The translations under genes and the position numbers were made by a program. A stretch of 64,000 bases of DNA from positions 2,604,001 through 2,668,000 of the forward strand of contig OZ242007.1 of the NCBI GenBank assembly GCA_965204695.1, given 5' to 3'. The notes under the pieces were generated by a model. It was not told where the DNA came from and did no database searches. It worked only from the letters and a program-made list of their open reading frames with translations. Below, piece by piece: positions 7,606 to 17,113 of the stretch. This DNA comes from JAHEKD01 sp965204695 (GTDB taxonomy: Bacteria > Pseudomonadota > Gammaproteobacteria > Arenicellales > JAHEKD01). Within the stretch, counting starts at the first letter, position 1. Every line of letters starts with the position of its first letter.

Positions 7606-9786
7606 ATGTCATCTTCAGAGCGTGTAACCATTGCCGGACTCAGTGTAGACACTGGGCTTTATCAATTTGTTAATGAACAAGTTATCCCTGGAACCGAGGT
7701 TGAAGCTGAGTATTTTTGGCAATCATTTGCCCAAATTGTTTCAGATCTGGCCGACAATAATAGGCAACTGCTAAATAGACGAGATGAACTACAGGCACAG
7801 ATCAGCCAGAGGTACAAAGAAAACGGGGTACAAGATCCAGAGGCTGAAAAATCGTTTCTTAAAGAGATTGGCTACATTGTTGAAAAAAGTGAAAATTTCA
7901 AGGTTAGTGTTCAAAACGTTGATGATGAAATAGCGCAAATTGCTGGACCGCAATTAGTCGTTCCGGTTGATAATGCCCGTTATGTGTTAAGCGCTTGCAA
8001 TGCACGTTGGGGCAGTCTTTATACTGCTTTATACGGCAGTGATGTGATCATGGAGGAACAGGGTTGCAAACGAACCAAAAAATACAATCCGGTACGCGGC
8101 AACAAAGTGATTAAGCATGTGCGGGATTTTTTGGATCGCACCATACCTTTGGCAACAGGCAGCCATAGTTATGCCGTGAAATACAAAGTTAAATCCGGCG
8201 ACTTGCAAGTCATTATGGGTGATGGCAGCAGTTCAGTACTAGGGCACCGGGAGCGATTTGCGGGATATACCGGTGATCCAGATAATCCCGATAGCTTATT
8301 GTTTCGTAAAAATAATTTACATCTTGAAATCTGTGTAGGTGAAGGCCTTTTTATTGGTAGAGGTGATTTAGCCAATGTCTACGATGTCAAATTAGAATCT
8401 GCGATTTCCACCATCATGGATTGTGAAGACTCGGTGTCAGCAGTCGATGCCGAGGATAAATTACGTTGTTATCGAAATTGGTTAGGTTTAATGAAAGGTG
8501 ATTTAAAACGCAGCTTGACCAAAGATGGTAAAACCATAGAACGAGTTATGGAGCCAGATCGAGAATTTATTAATCCCGAGGGCAAGCCATTTAAAGTGGC
8601 TGGACGTAGCTTGATGTTAGTACGCAATGTTGGCATGCATATGTATACCGATTCAGTATTGGACACTGATGGCAATGAAATTCCCGAAGGTTTTCTTGAT
8701 GCTATGGTCACAGTTTTGTGTGCCAAGCACGATTTACTCGGTAATGGCAAATTTAAAAATAGCCGTACGGGTAGTGTTTATATTGTCAAGCCGAAATTAC
8801 ATGGGCCAGAAGAAGTCGAGGCTACAGCGCAATTATTTTCCCGGGTTGAACAAGTACTTGGACTTGAACAAAACACTGTAAAAATAGGGGTGATGGACGA
8901 AGAGCGACGTACGACTGTGAATCTGGCAGAATGCATTCGTAGAGTGAAAGAACGCATTATTTTTATCAATACCGGTTTTCTTGATCGCACTGGTGATGAA
9001 ATTCATACTTGTATGGAAGCTGGAGCAGTTCTACCAAAAGCACGGATGAAGTCGGCACAGTGGTTACTGGCATACGAGGACTGGAATGTTGATGTTGGTT
9101 TGTCAGCCGGTTTAATTGGCCATGCACAGATAGGTAAAGGCATGTGGGCGGCTCCAGAAAATATGGCGGAAATGATGGAAGTTAAAATTGTTCATCCACG
9201 TGCTGGTGCCAACACAGCTTGGGTACCATCCCCGACGGCCGCCACTTTGCATGTTATGCATTATCATCGCGTTAATGTCCGCTATCGTCAACAGCAACTT
9301 GAAAAGCATCTGACTGCCCACTTAAGTGATATTTTAACCATACCGGTCATTGATAAATCCAAGTTGAGCCAGCGAGAAATTCGTAATGAGCTTGAAAATA
9401 ATGCGCAAAGCATACTCGGCTATGTTGTACGCTGGATTAATCACGGGGTGGGCTGTTCCAAAGTCCCGGATATCAATGACACTGAATTGATGGAAGATAG
9501 GGCAACGCTGAGGATTTCCAGTCAACAATTAGCCAATTGGTTATATCATGGAGTAATCACTGAGCAACAGATACGTGAAGTTTTTGCAGACATGGCTTGG
9601 GTGGTGGATTGGCAAAACCATGATGATCCAAACTATGTGCCCATGCACGAAGATTTGGACAACAGTGTTGCTTATCAAGCTGCACTGGATTTGGTTTTCA
9701 AAGGTTGTGAAGTCGCAAATGGTTATACCGAGCCTGTTCTGCATGCGCGTCGTAAGCAGCGTAAGCTTGAGTTATCACAGGGTTAG
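7606..9786 (+). CDS. glcB: Malate synthase G
   Basis: A 726-residue single-chain malate synthase of isoform G, condensing glyoxylate and acetyl-CoA to malate. Typical G-form landmarks are YVLSACNARWGSLYTALYGS, the MDCEDSVSAVDAEDK loop with acidic residues that bind magnesium, FINTGFLDRTGDEIHT, and IGKGMWAAP near the active site. Length matches the family (about 720-730). No isocitrate lyase is adjacent. With the beta-oxidation genes at 58-63.5 kb it supports growth on two-carbon units. ATG is preceded by AAGAGA. Confidence 0.95.
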   Translation: MSSSERVTIAGLSVDTGLYQFVNEQVIPGTEVEAEYFWQSFAQIVSDLADNNRQLLNRRDELQAQISQRYKENGVQDPEAEKSFLKEIGYIVEKSENFKVSVQNVDDEIAQIAGPQLVVPVDNARYVLSACNARWGSLYTALYGSDVIMEEQGCKRTKKYNPVRGNKVIKHVRDFLDRTIPLATGSHSYAVKYKVKSGDLQVIMGDGSSSVLGHRERFAGYTGDPDNPDSLLFRKNNLHLEICVGEGLFIGRGDLANVYDVKLESAISTIMDCEDSVSAVDAEDKLRCYRNWLGLMKGDLKRSLTKDGKTIERVMEPDREFINPEGKPFKVAGRSLMLVRNVGMHMYTDSVLDTDGNEIPEGFLDAMVTVLCAKHDLLGNGKFKNSRTGSVYIVKPKLHGPEEVEATAQLFSRVEQVLGLEQNTVKIGVMDEERRTTVNLAECIRRVKERIIFINTGFLDRTGDEIHTCMEAGAVLPKARMKSAQWLLAYEDWNVDVGLSAGLIGHAQIGKGMWAAPENMAEMMEVKIVHPRAGANTAWVPSPTAATLHVMHYHRVNVRYRQQQLEKHLTAHLSDILTIPVIDKSKLSQREIRNELENNAQSILGYVVRWINHGVGCSKVPDINDTELMEDRATLRISSQQLANWLYHGVITEQQIREVFADMAWVVDWQNHDDPNYVPMHEDLDNSVAYQAALDLVFKGCEVANGYTEPVLHARRKQRKLELSQG

Positions 9787-9841
9787 AGCTGAGTCATTTA
9801 TCCACTCCAAGCTAGTTTTAATGTAATCAGAGGAAATTTCC

Positions 9842-10816
9842 ATGAGCAAGACAGTAATAATTGAACAAGTCGGTGGTGTCGATGTGATGAGTCTGGTGCA
9901 ACAAGATGTGCCAATGCCTGCTGAAAGTGAAATTCAAATTCGCCAAAGTGCCGTCGGTCTTAATTTCATCGATACCTATCATCGCAGCGGTCTTTATCCA
10001 GTACCTTTACCGTCAGGTCTGGGATTGGAGGCGGCCGGGAAAGTTGAATCGGTTGGTTCAGGCGTTACAAACTTTAATGTTGGTGATCGTGTTGCTTATG
10101 GTGCTGGACCGATTGGAGCTTATGCTGAATTACGTAATATGCCAGCGAATCGGGTACAGAAATTACCTGATGAAATTGATAATGAAACAGCAGCAGCAAT
10201 GATGCTTAAAGGTATGACGGCGAGTTATTTGCTGCGCCAGACTTATGAAGTTAAAGCCGGCGAAACAATTTTGATTCATGCAGCAGCGGGTGGAGTAGGC
10301 TTGATTGCCTGTCAATGGGCCAAGGCTTTAGGTGCAACAGTTATCGGCACTGTCGGTAACGATGAAAAAGCTGAGCTGGCACAATCATTCGGCTGTGATC
10401 ATACGATAAATTACAGTCAGGAGAATATCGCTGAACGGGTTAAGGACATTACAGACGGAAGCGGAGTTCCAGTCGTTTATGATGGTGTTGGTCAAGCTAC
10501 TCTAGAGGCTTCATTAGATAGCTTGCAGCCACGTGGTTTACTAGTCAGTTATGGAAATGCCTCAGGGCCTGTCGAAAATTTTAACCTCGGTACACTTACG
10601 GCAAAAGGTTCGCTCTATGTAACTCGTCCAAGTTTGATGACTTATGTGGCGGCTGATCAGGATTTACAACAAACCGCTGCCGATTTATTCGAAGTTGTTG
10701 CATCTGGTAAAGTTAAAATTCCTATTCACCAACGTTATCATCTGGATGATGTGCAACAAGCACATTCAGATTTGGAGTCACGTAAGACTACGGGTACGAC
10801 TTTATTGGTACCGTAG
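9842..10816 (+). CDS. qor: NADPH:quinone oxidoreductase, zeta-crystallin type
   Basis: A 324-residue medium-chain dehydrogenase/reductase without the structural or catalytic zinc cysteines, as expected for Qor. The N-terminal GroES-like part contains SAVGLNFIDTYHRSGLYP. The nucleotide-binding motif is AAGGVG at residues 148-153. It would reduce quinones with NADPH in the cytoplasm. It follows malate synthase by 55 bp on the same strand and could be co-transcribed. ATG is preceded by AGAGGAA. Confidence 0.9.
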   Translation: MSKTVIIEQVGGVDVMSLVQQDVPMPAESEIQIRQSAVGLNFIDTYHRSGLYPVPLPSGLGLEAAGKVESVGSGVTNFNVGDRVAYGAGPIGAYAELRNMPANRVQKLPDEIDNETAAAMMLKGMTASYLLRQTYEVKAGETILIHAAAGGVGLIACQWAKALGATVIGTVGNDEKAELAQSFGCDHTINYSQENIAERVKDITDGSGVPVVYDGVGQATLEASLDSLQPRGLLVSYGNASGPVENFNLGTLTAKGSLYVTRPSLMTYVAADQDLQQTAADLFEVVASGKVKIPIHQRYHLDDVQQAHSDLESRKTTGTTLLVP

Positions 10817-11148
10817 TTTTCGATAATCCTATTTAAGATATAACTTCTCTTACTGGCATTCGAAGGTTAGTGGCTGTAGTTTGTTAAAGTTTCTGGATTG
10901 CCATAGGAACTTATCTGACCCCGGATTAAAGTCCGGGGTGACGGATTCAGTGTGGGAATAACAAATTAGAACGGCTAATAAATCCAGTCGAAACTGGAAG
11001 ATGATTTCTTAGACTAGTATTTTTATCTGCCAGACACTTTATGGGTAGATCTGTGGCCACACGTCATTGATTAATAATATACTGTGTTGTTAAATTCTTT
11101 TTAGTTATAGAAAAAGCGATCAATATAAAGAACATATTATCTAAACAG
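10817..11148. repeat. Intergenic gap with a palindromic repeat
   Basis: No gene seen. A clear hairpin lies at 10919-10938 (CCCCGGA / TCCGGGG with a 6-nt loop) inside a sentence-like intergenic repeat (TGACCCCGGATTAAAGTCCG). It may act as a terminator-like or RNA-stabilising element for the gene before it. The last 100 bp are AT-rich and probably hold the promoter of the next gene. Confidence 0.5.
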
Positions 11149-13140
11149 GTGATAAAAGCACTGCTGTTTTATCTGCTAGTGATAGGCTTTGCTGTTTGTC
11201 ACACCTTGTTCATGCGCATGAAATTGCCTGCCTATGGACCTAATATTGGAACCTATTTAGATGATATTTCTTATGCCATGATTGTGGCATTTATTTTAGT
11301 TCTAATATTTAACCTTCCTTCATACTTAAGAAAAATCAGCTTACTAATTTTCATTTTTGCTATTCAGTTTCTTGTTTTTGCCGAGTGGTGGAATTTCGAG
11401 TTCTATAGAGACTATATTCATTATGCATCGCTGGGACATGCATCAGACTTTGAAGAAATTGTTAGAGGGTTAGAGGGGTTCCAAAATCGCTATTTGGCAC
11501 TAGGAGGTTCGGTTGTTTTTTTTGTCGCCGCAATTTTCTTAGAAAGGAAATCGAATTTACTTCGAAATGTTCGTTTTCTTATTGTGATGCTAGCTTTAAT
11601 ATGCGCTTTAATTCCAACTTCAGTTTACACCTATTTCTACAAATTATCGCAAATAGAAAATTGGTATAGAACGACAGCTATACCTTTGAACTATAAAAAC
11701 CCGGTTTTACAATTACTCAGGGAAAAATATATTCATGGTGCACAACTTGCAAAAATCACGCCTTTGCATGTTGATAAAGTCAACCAGTTATACAACAAGA
11801 GTAAAACCAGCTATCCGTTTTATCAGCTCAATACAGAAGTTAACGAATTAAATTTAAAGAACATTATTTTTATTGTTCTTGAAAGCGTTCGCAAATATGA
11901 AACGATGCCCCAAAATGGCATTGATATAACACCCAATTTCAATAAGATTGCCAGTACTAATTTCACACCCAAATTCTATTATGCAAACTCAAATCAGACC
12001 ATAAAGGCAGAAATAGCACTTTTGTGTGGTATTCATGATTTTTTGGTGGGTACCTCCATTTCGGCTGCAAATCATCAACAAGTCAAAGCAAATTGTCTGC
12101 CACAGATATTAAAAAAGTATGGTTATCGTTCTTATTGGTTTCATGGTGCCAAGGCCAGTTTTTTTAACCGTGATCAGTTTTTACCCAAGATCGGGTTTAA
12201 TGAGTTACATGATCGAGCAGTCATCTGGGATAAGTTGAATCAACAAGCAACACCTTATGTATTTCGGCACTGGGGGATTGAAGATCCATACATGTTTGAA
12301 TACGCAATAAATCAATTAGAAACCATTCAGGGTCCATTCTTGGCTGAGATTCTTACTGTATCGAATCACCATCCTTTTGTTGATCTGCAATTTAACCCTG
12401 GGGAGGATTATTTTCATCCTGATTTAATTAAAAAAGAGGATGATATTTATAATAGATATTTGCACATGACTTCCTATACGGATAAAGCGTTAGGTAGATT
12501 TTGGCAGCGGTTCGAAAGCAGCCCTCTTTATGATAATACAATCGTTGTTGTCTCTGGTGATCATGGTATCTGGTTATTTGACACAGATACGAATCACGAC
12601 CCAATAATTGAGGAAGCAGTTAAATATGAGACTTACCTGCGATTGCCTCTAACTATCTATTTTCCTGGTAAATCATATTCTGAAGTTGTTGATATCGAAT
12701 TGTCACAGGTTGATGTGCCTAACATTATTGCTACATACATGGGTTTGCAGCTTCCTACAGCTTTTCAAAGCAAGCTCACCAAAAAGGATATTGATATTGT
12801 TATTAATGGTGGAAATGTAGCGGAGGAATTCTTTAATCCAATTTTTTCGTCTGTTGGGGATAACTTTTATTATCGCAATTCAAATACACTCTGTTATCCG
12901 CCCATTAAAGCAGCAAAGGAATGTGACGATTTTATGCGCCGCTGCATTGAAGACCACAATGTATTGCAAACCGATAAAAACTGTATCCAACTGGAAAACG
13001 ACCTATTAACAACACCCCAGGCTGAAATCAAAACAGTGCTGAATTATGATATTCAGACACCAAATATTGTAGTCGACTACTTTAGGAAATCGATTTATTT
13101 TGGAGCGATGCCGGAAAGCTCAATTTTATCTTCGGAGTAA
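11149..13140 (+). CDS. Membrane sulfatase-fold enzyme (LTA synthase/phosphotransferase-like)
   Basis: A 663-residue protein with about five N-terminal membrane helices (roughly residues 1-160), then a long periplasmic alkaline-phosphatase/sulfatase-fold domain. Metal and catalytic positions of this superfamily are visible: IIFIVLESVR (E245), NQTIKAEIALLCG with the likely nucleophile T284, and SGDHG near 466. Such proteins move glycerol-phosphate or phosphoethanolamine groups onto envelope polymers, or hydrolyse phosphodiesters. The substrate cannot be told. Four Cys in the C-terminal region (LCYPPIKAAKECDDFMRRC and the later NCIQ) suggest periplasmic disulfides. The start is GTG at 11149. Confidence 0.75.
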   Translation: MIKALLFYLLVIGFAVCHTLFMRMKLPAYGPNIGTYLDDISYAMIVAFILVLIFNLPSYLRKISLLIFIFAIQFLVFAEWWNFEFYRDYIHYASLGHASDFEEIVRGLEGFQNRYLALGGSVVFFVAAIFLERKSNLLRNVRFLIVMLALICALIPTSVYTYFYKLSQIENWYRTTAIPLNYKNPVLQLLREKYIHGAQLAKITPLHVDKVNQLYNKSKTSYPFYQLNTEVNELNLKNIIFIVLESVRKYETMPQNGIDITPNFNKIASTNFTPKFYYANSNQTIKAEIALLCGIHDFLVGTSISAANHQQVKANCLPQILKKYGYRSYWFHGAKASFFNRDQFLPKIGFNELHDRAVIWDKLNQQATPYVFRHWGIEDPYMFEYAINQLETIQGPFLAEILTVSNHHPFVDLQFNPGEDYFHPDLIKKEDDIYNRYLHMTSYTDKALGRFWQRFESSPLYDNTIVVVSGDHGIWLFDTDTNHDPIIEEAVKYETYLRLPLTIYFPGKSYSEVVDIELSQVDVPNIIATYMGLQLPTAFQSKLTKKDIDIVINGGNVAEEFFNPIFSSVGDNFYYRNSNTLCYPPIKAAKECDDFMRRCIEDHNVLQTDKNCIQLENDLLTTPQAEIKTVLNYDIQTPNIVVDYFRKSIYFGAMPESSILSSE

Positions 13141-13157
13141 TTATTAACGAATCAGTT

Positions 13158-15683
13158 CTATGCAGTTTCGGCTCTTTGCAAGATTCGATGTGGGGAGGTT
13201 TGGACGATTTTCTTGAGTTGAAATGAAGCTAACGCAGAAAGCAGGCACATCAAAATAATAGGCACGACAATGGTATAGATGGTCGGGAAATTCCAGTCGA
13301 TTTCCAATACTTTGGCACTCAGTAGCCAGGAAACGATAACCAGACACAAGGTTGCTAATAACCCTGAAAACAATCCGATCAACAGTTGTTCACAGATAAA
13401 TCGTTGGCTAACGTTTTTGCGGCTGGCACCTAATGCACGCAGCAATGCTGCCTGTTTTTGCTTTTCATCGAAGGTAATTAAAAGTGCAGCCCAGAAAACC
13501 GCAATACCTGCCATCACTGTCATGGAAAAAATCAGCTCCATAGCTGCTGTAACTTGATCAAGAATACGACGGATGCGTTTAATAACAAAATCCACGTCTA
13601 TAACCGTGGTGGCAGGGAAAACCTTACTGATCTGGTTATCAAAATCAGCTTGCTCAGGTGGCAGGTAATAACTGGTTAACCAGGTTCGGCTGTATTGGTC
13701 TAAGGCGCCTTGTGGGAATAGCATATAAAAATTAGGATTAAAATTTTCCCAGTTAACCGTTCTCAAGCTAGCTATTGTTGCCAGCAACGGTTGTCCTTCA
13801 ACAATAAATTCGAGTTTGTCACCGAGTTTTAAACCCAAGTTTTCAACTAACTCGGATTCGACTGAAACAGGTAACTCACCTGGTTCCACTTGGCTTATAT
13901 CTGTATAAAATTGCCCCTCAACGATTACGTTCTCCTTAGGTAAGAACGGAACCTGAGTGAGTGTTAGATCGCGCTCCAAAGCTTCTTCAAATTCTTCATC
14001 GTCGCGGTCTTCTTTGGTGACAGCTTGCTGCACAATTTCGCCGTTGATTTTAGTTAAACGTCCGCGAACAATAGGGTACAAATCAGTTTGAATGTTTTGT
14101 TCTTTCAATAGCCGATCAAATTCCGGTTTGTCATGATCGAGGATATCAAAGACAAAACGATTCGGTGCATTGTCAGGAATTTCCTGGTTCCATTGGCTAA
14201 ACAGATCATGACGAAACAGCAGGATCAAGACAATGGCAAACGTGCTCAATCCGAAGCCGGCAATCTGCATGGCGGTGAGTGTAGGTTTGGCAACTAAATT
14301 GGAATAAGCGCTACGCAGTAGAGGATTTTTGATAAATCGTTTAGAAAATAATTTGAGCATTAGCAAAATAATCGCTAATAACACTGCAATCAAAACGATA
14401 GTGCCACCGACTGTCATCAAAGCCAGCATTAGATTCGAGGTTTGCCACCAGGCGATTAAGGTTAAACAAGCAAGTGCTAAAACCCCACTGAACATCGGAG
14501 CACGGTGTGTGGTTTCTAGTTCACGGCGCAATACCCTTGCCGGAGGGGTCTTGGCTAGCTGGATTATCGAAGGTAGTCCAAAGCCGACGACCATACTCAA
14601 TGCTGTTAAAGGTCCGCTAAACCATGCTTTAAAGGTCGCTGCAGGTAAAGTAGTAGTAAAAAATTCTGACAGAATTTGAATTAGCAGCATATGGATTAAG
14701 TAACCGGTTAGCATGCCGATAATGATCGCCGGTATGGCGATGATCAATAACTGCAGACAGTAGATTGAATTGACAGCCTGTCCGCTGAGACCAAAACAAC
14801 GCAGAAGTGCAACTTGATTAATATGACGGCGAGCATGCCTGGAAGCAGCCAGCGACACAGCAATACCGCACAGGATCACAGACATCAAGCTGCCGAGATT
14901 GATAAAAGCACTGGCTCGTTCAAGGTTGGTGCTGACTCGGGTTTGGCTGGATTGAGGGTCCAATAGGCGCTGGTTTGATTGTAGACTCGGTTCAGATGCC
15001 TCACGCCATTGATCTATTTCGCTTGGTTCACCGGCCAACATGAACTTATAAAAAGCGCGGCTGCCAGGTTGTATAAGTTGGCTTTGTTCTAGATCAGCCC
15101 TATTAAAAAGCAGTCTAGGGTAAAAGCTGTAAAAATTTCCACCACGATCGGGTTCAATTTCAATAATTTTAGTGACTTTTAAAGACGCATAACCTACATC
15201 GACATTATCACCTATGTTAATGTTTAATCTGTCCAATACGCGTTTATCAACCCAGGCAGTACCAGGTTCAGGTCTGTTTTTTGCCAGAACAGACTGACTC
15301 TGCAAGTCATCTTTAATGGTAACCTGGCCTTTCAGTGGGTAGTTTTCATCGACTGCACGAATACTGGACAGCAAGAATTCTTCATTGCTGCCAACCATAC
15401 TGATGGTGGAAACCGAAAGGGATGAATCTAATCCTGCCTCGACGGCGTTCTGTTCTAAAACGACATCGTTCCATTCGGTCGATCTAACCACTAAATCGCC
15501 GCCTATCATATCCGAGGCCTGGGAGAACATGGCTCGTTCGATTCTGGAGGCTGTCAGACTAAGTGACATGACGGCGGTTACACCGATAATCAAAGCGAAA
15601 ATTGTCAGCCGATATTCACCGGTGGAAAACTCACGACTGGCCATCCGACGGGCGTGCTGGAGGATATTTTTAATTTTCATCAA
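13158..15683 (-). CDS. ybbP: FtsX-like ABC transporter permease (YbbP type)
   Basis: An 841-residue inner-membrane protein with two FtsX-type modules and large periplasmic domains. There is an N-terminal helix after FSTGEYRLTIFALIIGVTAV, a helix cluster around 265-470, and a last helix cluster at about 720-830 (AALLRALGASRKNVSQ is a typical FtsX cytoplasmic loop). It pairs with the ATPase directly upstream, whose end overlaps its start by 14 bp. The family is linked to lipid or lipoprotein traffic; the exact substrate is unknown. Ends convergent to the sulfatase-fold gene, 18 bp apart. Confidence 0.85.
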   Translation of the reverse strand: MMKIKNILQHARRMASREFSTGEYRLTIFALIIGVTAVMSLSLTASRIERAMFSQASDMIGGDLVVRSTEWNDVVLEQNAVEAGLDSSLSVSTISMVGSNEEFLLSSIRAVDENYPLKGQVTIKDDLQSQSVLAKNRPEPGTAWVDKRVLDRLNINIGDNVDVGYASLKVTKIIEIEPDRGGNFYSFYPRLLFNRADLEQSQLIQPGSRAFYKFMLAGEPSEIDQWREASEPSLQSNQRLLDPQSSQTRVSTNLERASAFINLGSLMSVILCGIAVSLAASRHARRHINQVALLRCFGLSGQAVNSIYCLQLLIIAIPAIIIGMLTGYLIHMLLIQILSEFFTTTLPAATFKAWFSGPLTALSMVVGFGLPSIIQLAKTPPARVLRRELETTHRAPMFSGVLALACLTLIAWWQTSNLMLALMTVGGTIVLIAVLLAIILLMLKLFSKRFIKNPLLRSAYSNLVAKPTLTAMQIAGFGLSTFAIVLILLFRHDLFSQWNQEIPDNAPNRFVFDILDHDKPEFDRLLKEQNIQTDLYPIVRGRLTKINGEIVQQAVTKEDRDDEEFEEALERDLTLTQVPFLPKENVIVEGQFYTDISQVEPGELPVSVESELVENLGLKLGDKLEFIVEGQPLLATIASLRTVNWENFNPNFYMLFPQGALDQYSRTWLTSYYLPPEQADFDNQISKVFPATTVIDVDFVIKRIRRILDQVTAAMELIFSMTVMAGIAVFWAALLITFDEKQKQAALLRALGASRKNVSQRFICEQLLIGLFSGLLATLCLVIVSWLLSAKVLEIDWNFPTIYTIVVPIILMCLLSALASFQLKKIVQTSPHRILQRAETA

Positions 15684-16359
15684 TCATGCCGTCGACGAGT
15701 TTCAGTTTACGCTGGCATAAATCAGCTAGTTTTAATTCATGAGTAACCAGAATCAGTGTGGTCTGTTGTTCCTGATTCAATTCAAACATTAAATCGGTAA
15801 TTAAATCGCTTGTCTTGCTGTCCAAGTTGCCTGTCGGTTCATCGGCGAATAATATTTTTGGAGTGCTGACAAATGCTCGAGCCAATGCCACTCGCTGCTG
15901 TTCGCCGCCAGATAATTGGTGTGGATAATGTCCTAGCCGATGTGAGAGCCCAACACGCTCCAACAATTTCTCAGCTTTATCAAGGCTGTCTTTACCATTG
16001 CCCTGTAATTCCAAGGGTAACATCACATTTTCTAAGGCACTGTAGGTTGGCATCAATTGGAATGATTGAAACACAAAACCCATGTATTGAGAGCGAAATG
16101 CTGCACGGCCATCTTCATCCATTTGGCAAATATCTTGCTGATCAATCACTATTGAACCTTTGTCAGGTGTATCCAAGCCGGCTAATAACCCGAGCAAAGT
16201 CGATTTGCCTGAACCGGATTCACCAATGATGGCAGCAGACTGACCGGCTTCGATATCGAAATCGATAGTTTTAAGGATCTGAATTTGTTCATCACCCATA
16301 GAAACCGATCGCGAAAGATTGCGCACGTTTATATAGGCATTGTTAGTTGATGTATTCAT
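15670..16359 (-). CDS. ybbA: ABC transporter ATP-binding protein (YbbA/LolD type)
   Basis: A 229-residue ATPase with all nucleotide-binding motifs: Walker A GESGSGKST (residues 46-54), the Q-loop in FVFQSFQLMP, signature LSGGEQQRVALARA, and Walker B ILFADEPTGNLD. The length and MacB/LolD-like motifs fit an exporter ATPase for FtsX-type permeases. Its stop overlaps the start of the permease gene. The divergent tesA neighbour at 16484 is the classical gammaproteobacterial arrangement. Confidence 0.9.
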   Translation of the reverse strand: MNTSTNNAYINVRNLSRSVSMGDEQIQILKTIDFDIEAGQSAAIIGESGSGKSTLLGLLAGLDTPDKGSIVIDQQDICQMDEDGRAAFRSQYMGFVFQSFQLMPTYSALENVMLPLELQGNGKDSLDKAEKLLERVGLSHRLGHYPHQLSGGEQQRVALARAFVSTPKILFADEPTGNLDSKTSDLITDLMFELNQEQQTTLILVTHELKLADLCQRKLKLVDGMIDEN

Positions 16360-16483
16360 TGATTTATTGTGATCCTAATCGATTTTAGATGAATATTGCG
16401 TGAGGATTTGGACAGATTTTAATAACTTAGTTCAGTTACTGTAAGGCTTTGATTAATTAAGCTTTGGCATTAAAATTTTTAGC

Positions 16484-17113
16484 ATGACTAACGTGAAACA
16501 AAAACTATATTTAATAATCATCGTTTTTATTTGCGGTTTGGGTTTGAATATTCAAGTCTGGGCGCAAAATAAAACTATTCTGGTGATCGGTGACAGTATC
16601 AGCAGTGCTTATGGCATGAAGCTTGAGCGGGGTTGGGTGAGTTTGCTACAGGATAAATTAACGGAGCAAGGTTTCGACTACGAAGTTGTAAATGCATCAA
16701 TTACAGGTGATGTCACTGCATCGGGGCGTGAGCGAATCGGTAAACACCTGTTTGAACATTTGCCGAAGATCGTAATTATCGAATTGGGGGGCAATGACGG
16801 ATTGAGAGGGCTACCAATTACGCAGCTACGTCAGAACTTACAAAGTATGATCGACCAGTCTATTGCCAGAGGAGCTAAGGTAGTACTAGCAGGAATGCAA
16901 ATTTTGCCTAATTATGGCCCACGCTATACTAATGATTTCGCCCAAACTTATCCTGATTTAGCAGAACAAAATGATATTGCTCTGGTACCATTTATCCTCG
17001 ATGGTATCGGCGGTGTACCGGGTATGATGCAGGCAGATGGAATTCACCCGAACGAACAGGCACAGCCAGTTATTGTTGATAATATCTGGCCTCATTTAAA
17101 CGAGATTTTATAG
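16484..17113 (+). CDS. tesA: Multifunctional acyl-CoA thioesterase / lysophospholipase L1
   Basis: A 209-residue periplasmic SGNH hydrolase. The signal peptide covers about residues 1-28 and ends VWAQ. Catalytic blocks are GDSIS (S38), GGNDGLRG (N104) and ADGIHPNE (D185, H188). It hydrolyses acyl thioesters and lysophospholipids. It is divergent from ybbA as in E. coli. It is followed immediately by the FAD oxidoreductase gene, whose TTG start abuts the stop. Confidence 0.9.
   Translation: MTNVKQKLYLIIIVFICGLGLNIQVWAQNKTILVIGDSISSAYGMKLERGWVSLLQDKLTEQGFDYEVVNASITGDVTASGRERIGKHLFEHLPKIVIIELGGNDGLRGLPITQLRQNLQSMIDQSIARGAKVVLAGMQILPNYGPRYTNDFAQTYPDLAEQNDIALVPFILDGIGGVPGMMQADGIHPNEQAQPVIVDNIWPHLNEIL

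Noticed and set aside
8169..9744. Several minus-strand open frames inside malate synthase
   Set aside because: They mirror the codon structure of a well-supported gene on the plus strand and have no start signals.
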